Below are positions 8,350-17,226 of a stretch of DNA of 64,000 bases, piece by piece; the first letter of the stretch is position 1, and each line of letters starts with the position of its first letter. This stretch comes from Pseudomonadota bacterium (GTDB lineage: Bacteria; Desulfobacterota; Desulfovibrionia; Desulfovibrionales; Desulfovibrionaceae). The DNA is taken from positions 62,001 through 126,000 of the forward strand of contig JAEZYD010000008.1 of NCBI GenBank assembly GCA_023419375.1, read 5' to 3'. The notes beneath the pieces were generated by a model, which searched no databases, had not been told where the DNA came from, and saw only the letters and a program-made list of their open reading frames with translations. A program made the position numbers and the translations under genes.

Positions 8350-9129
8350 TCACGGGCAGAAACATTCGTGCGTTTCGTCCATGAACTGCTCAAGTTTTGC
8401 CGCAGCCTTGCGCAGTTCGTTTTCAACCTGTCGGTGTTTCTCCGGCGTGTCGCGAAAGGCGGGCAGGGAGACGCTCATGGCGCAATCCACGCGTCCGGCA
8501 AAGGTAACGGGCACGGCATAGCAATGCAGCTGCGGGTTGATTTCGCCAATATCTCTGGCAATGGCCCCCTGTCGCACCCCTTGCAGCTCTTCCAGAAAAG
8601 CATCCATGTCAAAAGGTTCGGTGCAGAGTTCCTCGGCAAAAAGGGCCACCACTTCCTCCCTCTTGCACTGGCTGAGCAAAGCCTTGCCCAAGGCCGTTTT
8701 ACGGGCGGGCATGCGCGAACCCACGCGAGAAATGATCTGGATAGGCTCGCGCGAATCCACCTTGGCTATGTAGAGCACCTCGGTATGGGAGAGAATGCCG
8801 AGCTGGCAGATTTCTGCGCAGGCGTCCACCACCTGTCGCATGCAGGCCTGCGCCTGCGCCATAAGGGGATCTTGCGTGCGAAAACCCTCTGAAAACAGGT
8901 ACAGGCCCCGGCCCAGTTCATACCGGCCAGAGAGTTTGTCTCTGCGAACAAAATCATGCTGTTGCAGGGTCTCAAGAATGGGCGAAATTGTGCCCTTGCT
9001 GCTGCCGATGTACTGGGCAAGCTGGGTAAGCGTGAAGCCGTGTTCTGCATCAGCCAGGGCTTCAAGAAGTGAAATGACCCGCTGGGTCGGCATATGAACA
9101 GTTGGTTTTTGTTGGTCTTGCATGCCCAT
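8350..9129 (-). CDS. IclR-family transcriptional regulator of the sugar-acid cluster
   Basis: The 259-residue product has an N-terminal winged helix (RVISLLEALADAEHGFTLTQLAQYIGSSKGTISPILETL) and a C-terminal IclR effector domain with a GSRMPARKTALGKALLS segment and the family's C-terminal cysteine-containing tail. It is transcribed divergently from a GntP permease, aldolase and dehydratase. This is the place that yjhI holds in the E. coli yjhIHGF cluster, so it likely controls that operon. The ATG at 9129 gives a normal family length; a second ATG two codons later is equally possible because no clear ribosome-binding site is seen. Confidence 0.9.
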   Translation of the reverse strand: MGMQDQQKPTVHMPTQRVISLLEALADAEHGFTLTQLAQYIGSSKGTISPILETLQQHDFVRRDKLSGRYELGRGLYLFSEGFRTQDPLMAQAQACMRQVVDACAEICQLGILSHTEVLYIAKVDSREPIQIISRVGSRMPARKTALGKALLSQCKREEVVALFAEELCTEPFDMDAFLEELQGVRQGAIARDIGEINPQLHCYAVPVTFAGRVDCAMSVSLPAFRDTPEKHRQVENELRKAAAKLEQFMDETHECFCP

Positions 9130-9203
9130 TGTTTTGCACGGAAAAACATTTTTTTTCAAGAAAGGGTCAGGGGGATGCTTGACGCAGGTTGTTTGTCCGT
9201 ATA

Positions 9204-9238
9204 GTTTGTATTTACGTATTAAGTTCGTATATACAAAC
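9204..9238. promoter_or_regulatory. Inverted repeat between IclR and GntP genes, candidate operator
   Basis: GTTTGTAT and ATACAAAC form 8-base perfect arms separated by 19 bases. They lie just downstream of a TTGACG (9179-9184) / TATAGT (9200-9205) promoter-like pair with a short 15-base spacer. The position in the divergent gap fits an IclR site controlling the permease operon. Binding is inferred. Confidence 0.5.
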
Positions 9239-9271
9239 AATGGGCTGCAATCCTGAAAAGAGGGTGACCAC

Positions 9272-10606
9272 ATGGGAACAACGGGTGCTCTGATTATTCT
9301 TGGCGTGACGATCGTCGGCATCGTGTTGCTGTGCGTACGTTACAGGGTTCATGCATTTTTGGCGCTTATGGCTGCCTGCGCCTTTTTGGGGATTGCCAGC
9401 GGCATGCCCCTGGGGGCCATTGGCTCGTCCATTGAAAAGGGTATGGGCAATACCCTGGGTTTTCTGGCTCCCATCCTCGCGCTGGGCGCGTTCATGGGCA
9501 AAATGCTCGAAGTTTCGGGCGGCGCGCAGCGGCTTGCCAAATCGCTTATTGACGTTTTTGGCCAGACCAAGGCCTACTGGGCCATGCTCATCATCGGCTA
9601 CATCTGCGGCATCCCCGTGTTTGCCCAAGTGGGCATGGTGCTCCTGATGCCCCTGGCCTTCTCCATTTCCAAGGAATCCAAGCTCTCCATCCTTCTGGTG
9701 GCTCTTTCTCTCTATACGGGCTTGCTGGTTGTGCACTGCGTTGTGCCGCCGCATCCCGCCGCCATGGCCATTGCCAAGGAACTGAACGCCGATGTGGGCA
9801 AGGTGATCATTTACGGCCTCATCCTGGTGGTGCCCGGCGCCATCATCGGCGGCCCCATCTTTGCCAAGTACATCTGCAAGCGCATCATTGTGCCGCTGCC
9901 TGAAGGGGCCGTTACCACCGTTATCAGCAAGGATGGTCGCGACCTGCCCAACTTTGGCGGAACCCTGCTGCTGACCCTGCTGCCGCTGATCCTGATGATC
10001 GGCAAGACCGTGGTGGAATTCTCCTCCAGCAAGGATGCGGCCTACATGCCTCTGGTGGAATTTTTGGGCCATCCTGTGATCGCCCTGTTTATTTCCGCCG
10101 TGGCTTCCCTGATCTTCCTCGGCGTGAAGCGGGGCTTTACCTCCATCGAGTTGAGCGGCTTCTGCGACAAATCGCTCCTGCCCATGGTTTCCATTCTGCT
10201 GGTCATTGGCGCTGCGGGCAGCTTCAACAAGGTCATCATGGATTCCGGCATGGGCAACGTGCTCAAGGACGTTCTGGTCACGCTCAACATGCATCCGGTC
10301 ATCATGGCCTGGCTTATCGCGTCCATCATGCGCTTCGCGCTGGGCAGCGCCACCGTCGCCATGATGACGGCTGCTGGCTTTATCAGCCCCGTGCTGGCCG
10401 TGCATCCTGTTGATCCTGCACTCATGTGCATTTCCATCGGCGCGGGCGCCATCGGCTGGTCGCACGTTACGGACTCCGGCTTCTGGTTCTTCCGCGAATT
10501 CCTGAACATGTCGGTCAAAGACATGTATATGTCCTTCACTCTGTCTGGATGCATTGTGTCGATCATTACGGCGATATTCTGCTACCTGGCATCGTTTGTT
10601 ATCTAA
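9272..10606 (+). CDS. GntP-family gluconate/sugar-acid permease
   Basis: The 444-residue protein is an integral membrane carrier with roughly 12 hydrophobic segments and the GntP-family features GGAQRLAKSL, VVPPHPAAMA and the C-terminal GAGAIGWSHVTDSGFW. GntP carriers import gluconate and related sugar acids by proton symport. A GAGGG ribosome-binding site precedes the ATG. It is followed after 21 bases by an aldolase and then a dehydratase; in E. coli the matching permease is YjhF. The specific sugar acid is not known, but the aldolase/dehydratase pair points to a pentonate such as xylonate. Confidence 0.93.
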   Translation: MGTTGALIILGVTIVGIVLLCVRYRVHAFLALMAACAFLGIASGMPLGAIGSSIEKGMGNTLGFLAPILALGAFMGKMLEVSGGAQRLAKSLIDVFGQTKAYWAMLIIGYICGIPVFAQVGMVLLMPLAFSISKESKLSILLVALSLYTGLLVVHCVVPPHPAAMAIAKELNADVGKVIIYGLILVVPGAIIGGPIFAKYICKRIIVPLPEGAVTTVISKDGRDLPNFGGTLLLTLLPLILMIGKTVVEFSSSKDAAYMPLVEFLGHPVIALFISAVASLIFLGVKRGFTSIELSGFCDKSLLPMVSILLVIGAAGSFNKVIMDSGMGNVLKDVLVTLNMHPVIMAWLIASIMRFALGSATVAMMTAAGFISPVLAVHPVDPALMCISIGAGAIGWSHVTDSGFWFFREFLNMSVKDMYMSFTLSGCIVSIITAIFCYLASFVI

Positions 10607-10627
10607 CTGCGCTACACGGAGAATATG

Positions 10628-11506
10628 ATGAAATATATAACACCCACACTTACAGCGCTGAAAAGCAAAACAGAAATTGACGTGCAGTCGTGCCTCAAGC
10701 ACTACGACTTTCTTATAAATGCCGGTATTGACGGTGTGGCCATATTTGGCAGTTCCGGCGAGTTTCCGCATCTTTCTGTTGAAGAACGCAAAAGCCTGAT
10801 TTCTGCGGCCATCAAGCATGTCGACCGCCGCATGCAGGTGCTCATCGGCACTGGCGACATGCGGGTTGAAGAATGCGTCGCCATGTCCAACTTTGCCTTT
10901 GAACAGGGCGCGGACGGCGTGATGGTGGTGGGGCCGTGGTACTTTGCCCTCACCGATGCGGACGTGATGAGCTACTTCGGCGCGGTGGCGGAGCAGGTGC
11001 GCGGCAAGGTGTACATCTATAACTACCCTGACCGCACCGGATACAGCATTTCGCCCAGCGTGGTGCTTGAACTCGCGCGCCGTTATCCCAATATTGTGGG
11101 CATCAAGGACACCATTCCGGACATGGCCCACACGGTGGAGCTTATCCAGACCGTCAAGGGCAACATCCCCTCGTTTGAAGTGCTGAGCGGCTTTGACCAT
11201 AACTTTGCGTCAAACGTTCTGGCTGGCGGCGATGGCTGCATTGCGGCTGTTTCCAACGTGCGGCCCGACCTGTGCGTGGCCTGGCGCGATGCCATGAAGG
11301 CCCGCGATTTTGACGGCACCATGAAGTATCAGCAGTTGTTCAACCGCATTATGGGCGTGTACGGATTTTCCTCGCCCTTTATGGCGGCCATGAAGGGCCT
11401 GCTTGTGGATGCGGGCATCTTTGCCTCCGCCACAGTTGCGTCCCCCTACCAGGAGGCTACCTCTGCCCAGATGTTTGCCGTGCGGGAATTCATGCGCGGC
11501 TTTTAG
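10628..11506 (+). CDS. DapA-family aldolase, likely 2-dehydro-3-deoxy-pentonate aldolase (YjhH/YagE-like)
   Basis: The 292-residue TIM-barrel protein has the class I pyruvate-aldolase hallmarks: IFGSSGEFPHLSVEER (the GTTGE-like site), YNYPDRTGYSI with the catalytic Tyr, and IVGIKDTIPD with the Schiff-base Lys. Its partner is a YjhG-type dehydratase, so cleavage of a 2-keto-3-deoxy sugar acid to pyruvate plus glycolaldehyde or a similar aldehyde is the likely reaction. I chose the second ATG (10628), 6 bases after GGAG; the adjacent ATG at 10625 is closer than usual. A true DapA role is unlikely given the neighbours. Confidence 0.88.
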   Translation: MKYITPTLTALKSKTEIDVQSCLKHYDFLINAGIDGVAIFGSSGEFPHLSVEERKSLISAAIKHVDRRMQVLIGTGDMRVEECVAMSNFAFEQGADGVMVVGPWYFALTDADVMSYFGAVAEQVRGKVYIYNYPDRTGYSISPSVVLELARRYPNIVGIKDTIPDMAHTVELIQTVKGNIPSFEVLSGFDHNFASNVLAGGDGCIAAVSNVRPDLCVAWRDAMKARDFDGTMKYQQLFNRIMGVYGFSSPFMAAMKGLLVDAGIFASATVASPYQEATSAQMFAVREFMRGF

Positions 11507-11597
11507 GGCACTTCCTGCGTGCAATGCCCCAGATGGAGCAATCGGCGTTGGTTACGCTGACGCCGTCACGGTTTCAGGTGCGTTATCAGGATGCAAA

Positions 11598-11619
11598 GGG
11601 CGGCCCCCTCGGGCCGCCC
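11598..11619 (+). other. GC hairpin between aldolase and dehydratase genes
   Basis: GGGCGGCCC and GGGCCGCCC form a 9-bp stem with a 4-base loop and no T-run. It lies in the 150-base gap before the dehydratase gene and could stabilise or process the polycistronic message. Confidence 0.5.
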
Positions 11620-11656
11620 GCTGAAACCGGCAACTTCTCAACAAAGAGAGTATGCT

Positions 11657-13627
11657 ATGTCCATTGCAGATATTTATGCCAATCCGCAGAACGATGTATA
11701 TGATGTAAAGACCCACGCTTCCGGCCCCAAGGGTTCGCTGCCGCTCACCGGCGACATGCTGCGCGAGCTGCCCTGCGGCGACATTTTCGGCATGACGCTG
11801 GATGCGGGCATGGGCTGGAAGCCCGAAGACATTCTTGGCCCCAACGTGCTGATCATCAGCACCCTTGGCGGCAAGCGCAACGATGACGGCACCCCCGATG
11901 CCCTGGGCCTGCACGTGGGCCACTGGGAACTGGGCTTGCAGATTTCTGCCGCCAGCAAGGAGATCAAACAGCAGAAGGGCGTACCTTTTGCCTCGTATGT
12001 GACCGACCCCTGCGACGGGCGCACCCAGGGCACCACTGGCATGTACGACTCCCTGCCGTTCCGTAACGATGCTGCCATGGTCTTCCGCAGGCAGATCCGT
12101 TCATTGCCCACGGTTGGCGCTGTTATCGGCGTTGCCAGCTGCGACAAGGGCTTGCCCGCAACCATGATGGCTCTTGCCTCCATGCACGATCTGCCCTGCG
12201 TGCTCGTGCCCGGCGGTTCGACCCTGCCCCCCACCGACGGCGAAGACCTCGGCAAGGTGCAGACCATCGGCGCGCGTTATTCCAACAACGAGCTGAGCCT
12301 TGAGGACGCAGCCCGCCTTGGCTGCCGCGCCTGCGGTTCCGCTGGCGGCGGCTGCCAGTTCCTAGGCACTGCCGGAACCTCGCAGGTTGTGGCCGAAGGC
12401 CTTGGCCTGGCCCTGCCGCATACTGCCCTTGCGCCTTCCGGCGAACCCGTGTGGGTGGAAGTGGGCCGTCAGTCGGCCAAGGCCGTCATGGGCCTGCTGA
12501 AAAAAGGCATCACCATCAAGGATATCATCACCGACAAGGCCATTGAAAACGCCATGATGGTGCATGCGGCCTTTGGCGGCTCCACCAACCTGCTGCTGCA
12601 TCTGCCCGCCATTGCCCATGCGGGCGGTTGCCATCGCCCCACTGTGGATGACTGGGCGCGTGTGAACAGCGTGGCTCCCCGTCTGGTCAGCGTGCTGCCC
12701 AACGGCCCGGTGTATCATCCCACTGTGCGCGCCTTCATGGCTGGCGGCGTGCCGGAAGTCATGCTGCACCTGCGCGACCTCGGCCTGCTGCATCTGGACG
12801 CACTCACCGTTACCGGCCACACCGTGGGCGAAAACCTTGAATGGTGGGAAAAGAGCGAACGCCGCGCCCACTTCCGCCGCATGCTCAAGGAACTGGACAA
12901 CGTGGAGCCGGACGATGTGATCATGTCGCCCGCCCGCGCCAAGGAACGCGGCCTGACCTCCACCATTACCTTCCCCGTGGGCAACATTGCGCCCGAGGGT
13001 TCGGTCATCAAGTCCACGGCCATTGACCCCACGGTCATCGATGCTGACGGCGTTTACCGTCACACGGCGGCCATCAAGGTGTTTACCGCCGAGCCTGACG
13101 CCATCAAGGCCATCAAGGCCGGAAAGATCGAAAAGGGCGATATGCTGGTGGTTATCGGCGGCGGCCCCTGCGGCACCGGTATGGAAGAAACCTATCAGCT
13201 TACCTCGGCGCTCAAGCATCTGTCGTATGGCAAGTATGTGTGCCTGCTGACGGACGCGCGTTTCTCCGGCGTATCTACCGGCGCGTGCGTGGGCCATATC
13301 GGGCCGGAAGCACTGGTGGGCGGCCCTGTTTCCAAACTGCGCGACGGCGATATTGTGGAAATGGTCGTGGACTGCAACAACCTGGAAGGCCGCGTCAACT
13401 TTATCGGCACTGACCCGCAGCATCCCCTCACGCCCGAGGAAGGTGCCAAGGTGCTTGCCGGGCGTGAAACGCACCCCGGCCTCAAGCCCGCGCCCGCTCT
13501 GCCTGACGACACCCGCCTGTGGGCCGCTTTGCAGGCCGTGAGCGGCGGCACCTGGGGCGGCAGCGTGTATGATGTGGACAAGATTGTTACGGTGCTTGAG
13601 GCTGGCAAAAAAGCCCTGGGCATGTAG
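11657..13627 (+). CDS. yjhG: YjhG/YagF-family sugar-acid dehydratase (IlvD/Edd superfamily)
   Basis: The 656-residue length is within a residue or two of E. coli YjhG, a D-xylonate dehydratase. Fe-S-type dehydratase features include VASCDKGLPATMMA, AFGGSTNLLLHLPAIAHAGG and DARFSGVSTGACVGHIGPEA. These enzymes remove water from an aldonic acid to give the 2-keto-3-deoxy acid used by the preceding aldolase. The ATG at 11657 follows an AAAGAGAG ribosome-binding site. The cluster IclR / GntP / aldolase / dehydratase corresponds to E. coli yjhI-F-H-G, with the permease moved to first place. Exact substrate (xylonate or another aldonate) is inferred from family. Confidence 0.93.
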   Translation: MSIADIYANPQNDVYDVKTHASGPKGSLPLTGDMLRELPCGDIFGMTLDAGMGWKPEDILGPNVLIISTLGGKRNDDGTPDALGLHVGHWELGLQISAASKEIKQQKGVPFASYVTDPCDGRTQGTTGMYDSLPFRNDAAMVFRRQIRSLPTVGAVIGVASCDKGLPATMMALASMHDLPCVLVPGGSTLPPTDGEDLGKVQTIGARYSNNELSLEDAARLGCRACGSAGGGCQFLGTAGTSQVVAEGLGLALPHTALAPSGEPVWVEVGRQSAKAVMGLLKKGITIKDIITDKAIENAMMVHAAFGGSTNLLLHLPAIAHAGGCHRPTVDDWARVNSVAPRLVSVLPNGPVYHPTVRAFMAGGVPEVMLHLRDLGLLHLDALTVTGHTVGENLEWWEKSERRAHFRRMLKELDNVEPDDVIMSPARAKERGLTSTITFPVGNIAPEGSVIKSTAIDPTVIDADGVYRHTAAIKVFTAEPDAIKAIKAGKIEKGDMLVVIGGGPCGTGMEETYQLTSALKHLSYGKYVCLLTDARFSGVSTGACVGHIGPEALVGGPVSKLRDGDIVEMVVDCNNLEGRVNFIGTDPQHPLTPEEGAKVLAGRETHPGLKPAPALPDDTRLWAALQAVSGGTWGGSVYDVDKIVTVLEAGKKALGM

Positions 13628-13655
13628 CAGACCCATAGACTGATGGTGCAATAAA

Positions 13656-13688
13656 AAAGGGCCGTCCCGTGATTCGGGGCGGCCCTTT
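13656..13688 (+). terminator. Hairpin terminator after the dehydratase gene
   Basis: AAAGGGCCG-CCC pairs with GGG-CGGCCCTTT across a short loop. It is followed only by the T residues of the stem, so strength is moderate. Confidence 0.75.
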
Positions 13689-13968
13689 GAGCATTTTGCT
13701 GTTGTTATCTCCAAACGCAGCCCCTGATATTCCTACGGCTGACATCTGTTATCTTGCCAATAGCGCGTCCTGATTGTAGTCTGTTAAATATATTTTTGGA
13801 GGTTGAGCCGACGCGTTGATATGTAATAGATATTTTTGTATCTGCTTTGCATATTCTTCTGGCCGAGGTTGCTTTGATAGGGAAAATACTTTTGTTATAG
13901 CTAATTACTTGCCATAAATTCGTGCAAATTCTTTTAGGGGCCTTTTGAATGGTGAGGAGAAATATTGT
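13689..13968. other. AT-rich left flank of the putative defence island
   Basis: Base composition drops sharply from GC-rich to AT-rich after the terminator. No convincing gene is seen; a leftward open frame here has no ribosome-binding site or family features. It should hold the promoter of the ATPase gene. No clear attachment site or direct repeat was recognised. Confidence 0.5.
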
Positions 13969-15159
13969 ATGCAAATAGAATCTTTAAGACTACGCAATTT
14001 TAAAACATATAAAAATGTAGAAATTGTGAATATACCGCGTTTCTGCGTGATTGTTGGAGCAAATGGTTCTGGTAAGAGTACTCTATTTGATGTCTTTGGC
14101 TTTTTAAAAGACTGCTTAACAAACAATGTTTCCGTTGCATTGCGTAAACGCGGTGGATTTCACGAGGTTGTAAGTCGCAATGCAGACGATGAAAGTATTT
14201 TTATCGAAATACAGTACAGAATGCCAATTACAGGGAAAGATCGTCTGGTGACATATTCACTGGAGATTGTTCCCGATGGGCAAAAAGCTAGCATTAAATC
14301 TGAAACGTTGCGTTATAAACGTGGACAATATGGATCTCCATTCCATTTTCTTGATTTTTCATATGGTTCTGGCAAGGCAGTTACCAATGAAGAGGATTTT
14401 GCCAAGACCGATGAAGATTTGAACCGGGAAGAACAGAACCTTGATGCAAAAGACATTCTAGCTATTAAGGGGTTGGGGCAGTTTCAGCGATTCAAGGCTG
14501 CTGCTGCTTTGCGTCACCTTATAGAAAACTGGCATGTATCAGATTTTCATATAAGTATGGCAAGGGGAATAAAAGAACCCACTGGCGATGTTGACCACCT
14601 GTCTACAACTGGCGATAACCTGCAACAGGTAGCCAAAACGTTGCATGAAGAATATCCTGAAATATTTAAACGAGTTCTAAGGAAAATGAGGGAGCGTGTC
14701 CCTGGCATTTCCGATATAGCTGCCGAGGATACCCCCGATGGGCGCTTGCTGCTTAAATTCAGTGATGGTGCCTTCAAAGATCCTTTTATTGATAAGTTCG
14801 TATCTGACGGCACTATTAAAATGTTTGCCTATCTGGTGTTGCTGAACGACCCTAAGCCGCATCCTTTTCTGTGTATCGAAGAACCGGAAAATCAACTCTA
14901 CCCGAAATTGTTGCCAGAACTTGCTGAAGAGTTTCGTGAATACGCTGACAAAGGCGGGCAGGTTTTCGTTTCCACACATTCCCCAGATTTTTTGAATGCC
15001 GTTGAGGTTAGTGAAGTCTTCTGGCTTGAAAAGCATAAGGGGTTTACCTCTGTCAAACGTGCCAGTGATGATCCCCAGATTGTTGCGTATATGGGCGAAG
15101 GCGATAAAATGGGCTTTCTGTGGAAAGAAGGTTTTTTTGGGCAAGCGGATCCCTTATGA
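13969..15159 (+). CDS. AAA/ABC-type ATPase of a two-gene OLD-like system (AAA_21 family)
   Basis: The 396-residue protein opens with LRLRNFKTYKNVEI and has Walker A GANGSGKS at residues 30-37, an ABC-like signature SDGT near 278, Walker B FLCIEEPEN near 300-308 and the H-switch STHS near 337. The tail (GDKMGFLWKEGFFG) is typical of ATPases paired with DUF4276. The next gene, a DUF4276 protein, overlaps by ATGA, so the two are translationally coupled. ATPase plus separate TOPRIM-like effector is the layout of PARIS, AbiL and RloAB-type anti-phage systems. The ATG at 13969 follows GAGGAGA. Low GC and codon use unlike the flanking genes suggest horizontal transfer. Confidence 0.9.
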   Translation: MQIESLRLRNFKTYKNVEIVNIPRFCVIVGANGSGKSTLFDVFGFLKDCLTNNVSVALRKRGGFHEVVSRNADDESIFIEIQYRMPITGKDRLVTYSLEIVPDGQKASIKSETLRYKRGQYGSPFHFLDFSYGSGKAVTNEEDFAKTDEDLNREEQNLDAKDILAIKGLGQFQRFKAAAALRHLIENWHVSDFHISMARGIKEPTGDVDHLSTTGDNLQQVAKTLHEEYPEIFKRVLRKMRERVPGISDIAAEDTPDGRLLLKFSDGAFKDPFIDKFVSDGTIKMFAYLVLLNDPKPHPFLCIEEPENQLYPKLLPELAEEFREYADKGGQVFVSTHSPDFLNAVEVSEVFWLEKHKGFTSVKRASDDPQIVAYMGEGDKMGFLWKEGFFGQADPL

Positions 15160-15737
15160 GTACTTTGGTTTGTTTGCTTGAAGAACAGTCGGCAGCGGTC
15201 ATGCTTGAAGCGGTTCTTCCCAAAATTCTTCCGGATGGGACGCAATGTAAATTTGTGACCTTTGAAGGAAAACAGGATTTGGAGAAAAAGCTGACACGTC
15301 GAATTCAACATTGGCAGGAGCCTGATTCTTTTTTCCTTGTTATGAGGGATCAAGACTCTGGTGATTGCGTTTCTATTAAAAATGGTCTGAAAGAGCTTGT
15401 TGCACAAGCAGGGAAGGCTGATCGCACAATAGTACGCATTGCCTGTCATGAGCTGGAAAGTTTTTATCTTGGAGATTTGGCAGCTGTTGAAAACGGGCTT
15501 GCTATACGAGGGTTAGCAAATCAACAGGGAAAAGCAAAGTTCAGAACGCCAGACACATTAAATAATGCTGCGGAAGAGTTAAAAAAGATCAGTGCAAATA
15601 AGTATCAAAAAATTAATGGATCGCGGAGTATTGCGCCATTTCTCGCTGTTGATGGAACGAACAGATCTGTAAGTTTTAATGTGTTGATTGCGGGCATCAA
15701 CAAGTTGTTTTCTGCCAAGCAGGAGACCTCCGATTAA
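15156..15737 (+). CDS. DUF4276 protein, predicted TOPRIM-like effector of the ATPase pair
   Basis: The 193-residue protein matches the DUF4276 pattern from memory: an N-terminal CLLEEQSAAVMLEAVLP with acidic E9/E10, FEGKQDLEKKL, then VMRDQDSGDC with D65, D67 and D70, and IACHELESFYLGDLAAVE. The early Glu plus the DxD cluster fits the TOPRIM fold proposed for DUF4276, RloB and DUF4435 proteins. In this view it is the split-off nuclease half of an OLD-like ATPase. Its ATG overlaps the stop of the ATPase gene. Nuclease activity and target are inferred; abortive infection is the leading hypothesis. Confidence 0.88.
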   Translation: MSTLVCLLEEQSAAVMLEAVLPKILPDGTQCKFVTFEGKQDLEKKLTRRIQHWQEPDSFFLVMRDQDSGDCVSIKNGLKELVAQAGKADRTIVRIACHELESFYLGDLAAVENGLAIRGLANQQGKAKFRTPDTLNNAAEELKKISANKYQKINGSRSIAPFLAVDGTNRSVSFNVLIAGINKLFSAKQETSD

Positions 15738-15786
15738 TATTTTTGAGGTCCCCTGACATCAATTCATCTGCGACTTTTCTGCAAGC

Positions 15787-17106
15787 CTACGCGCCAGAGG
15801 CCTCAAGCACAAAGCGGCGTACGGCGCGCATTTCTTCGCACAGGGCAGGGTAGTCGAAGCGGGTAAAGCGCCCGTCCTGATACAGCACCTCGCCGCCCAC
15901 CATGGTCATGCGGGTTTCCATGCCTGTAGCCGCGTACACAAGATGCGACACTTCATTATACATGGGTTGCAGGTTCGGTTCGCTCAGATCCAGAGCCACG
16001 CAGTCCGCTGCCTTGCCGGGGGCCAGCGAGCCAAGGCGTTCATCGTGCATGGCCGCTGCGCCGCCGAGGGTCGCCATGTCCAGCACCTGAGCCGCAGGCA
16101 GCAGGGTGGGGTCAAGCCCTGTGAGCTTGTGCAGCAGGGCGGCGCGGCCCATCTCTGAAAACATGTTCAGCCTGTTGTTGCTGGCTGCGCCATCCGTGCC
16201 AAGGCCCACATGCATGCCGCGCGCCAGCATGGCAGCCACCGGGGCAGCGCCTGAGGCCAGCTTCATGTTGGACGAGGGATTGTGAGCCACCACGGCCTTT
16301 TGCCGGGCCAGCAGATCAAGCTCCGCCGAGGTCACATCCACCACATGGGCAAGCGTGCAGGGCACGTCGAGCAGGCCGAGGCCACGGCAGTATTCCGTAG
16401 GCCTTTTGCCCTGGGCAGACAGGCATATCTGCGTTTCTGACGGGGTTTCCGCCAGATGAACGTGCAGGGGCAGGGCAAGCTCCTCCGCAAGGTCGCGGCA
16501 AGCGGTCAGGATTTCCGGTGTGGTGGTGTAGACGCTGTGCGGGTTCACGGCCACACGCAGGCGGTCATGGCCGCGGTATTTTTCCGCCAGGGCGCGGGTG
16601 GCGTCAAGCGCTGCCTCCGGCCCCGGAAAAGCCGCAGAAGGAAAGGCAAAAACAGCCTCGCCGCCCAGGCAGCGCAGGCCTGCCGTGTCGGCGGCCTCAA
16701 AGACCGACTTTTCAAAAAGGTACATGTCCACGCAGGCGGTGGTGCCTGTGCGCAGCATTTCCGCATAACCAAGCAGGCTGCCGAGGCGCACCATTTCCGG
16801 CGTCAGTTTTTGCTCCACGGGGAAAATTCGTTGGTTCAGCCAGTCCATGAGCGGCATGTCGTCGGCGAGGCCGCGCAGAAAGGTCATGGCCGCATGGGTG
16901 TGGGCGTTGACGAGGCCCGGCAGAACGAGCATGTTTTCAAGGTGCAGGGTGTTGTCGGCCTGCCAGTTCCGGGTAATTTCGGCAGTGGGGCCGACTGCGG
17001 CAACCAGACCCTTGTCGATGGCCAGAGAGGCCTTTTCTATAACGCGGCGCTGCTCGTCCTGTGTGACGATGCAGGCGGCATGGAGCAATGTGTCGCAGTG
17101 GCGCAT
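15787..17106 (-). CDS. mtaD: Amidohydrolase, 5-methylthioadenosine / S-adenosylhomocysteine deaminase-like
   Basis: The 439-residue protein has the ATZ/TRZ-type amidohydrolase motifs LPGLVNAHTHAAMTFLRG, PHSVYTTTPE, LHVHLAETPSE and LGTDGAASNNRLNMF. These define metal-dependent adenosine-type deaminases of the MtaD group, which convert methylthioadenosine, adenosylhomocysteine or 5-deoxyadenosine to the inosine derivatives. A GGAGA ribosome-binding site precedes the ATG at 17106. It lies at the right edge of the AT-rich defence pair, convergent with it, and has normal GC content, so it belongs to the backbone. Substrate preference within the group cannot be decided. Confidence 0.88.
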   Translation of the reverse strand: MRHCDTLLHAACIVTQDEQRRVIEKASLAIDKGLVAAVGPTAEITRNWQADNTLHLENMLVLPGLVNAHTHAAMTFLRGLADDMPLMDWLNQRIFPVEQKLTPEMVRLGSLLGYAEMLRTGTTACVDMYLFEKSVFEAADTAGLRCLGGEAVFAFPSAAFPGPEAALDATRALAEKYRGHDRLRVAVNPHSVYTTTPEILTACRDLAEELALPLHVHLAETPSETQICLSAQGKRPTEYCRGLGLLDVPCTLAHVVDVTSAELDLLARQKAVVAHNPSSNMKLASGAAPVAAMLARGMHVGLGTDGAASNNRLNMFSEMGRAALLHKLTGLDPTLLPAAQVLDMATLGGAAAMHDERLGSLAPGKAADCVALDLSEPNLQPMYNEVSHLVYAATGMETRMTMVGGEVLYQDGRFTRFDYPALCEEMRAVRRFVLEASGA

Positions 17107-17226
17107 GCGTTTCTCCGCAGACAGGTTGGCGTGATATTTCTATTAATGACGCGAGATTTCAGGTGTAGCTCCCTGGCTCGCGCTTGGCAAGAGTTCTTGC
17201 CGCACCGGTGAAAAGGCGTGAACGGC

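Noticed and set aside
9212..11200. Long leftward open frame (662 codons) opposite the GntP and aldolase genes
   Set aside because: Mirror frame of well-supported genes in GC-rich DNA; composition is His/Gln/Arg-rich and unlike a protein.
13705..13974. Leftward 89-codon open frame in the AT-rich flank
   Set aside because: No ribosome-binding site, no family features, and AT-rich composition easily gives such a frame.
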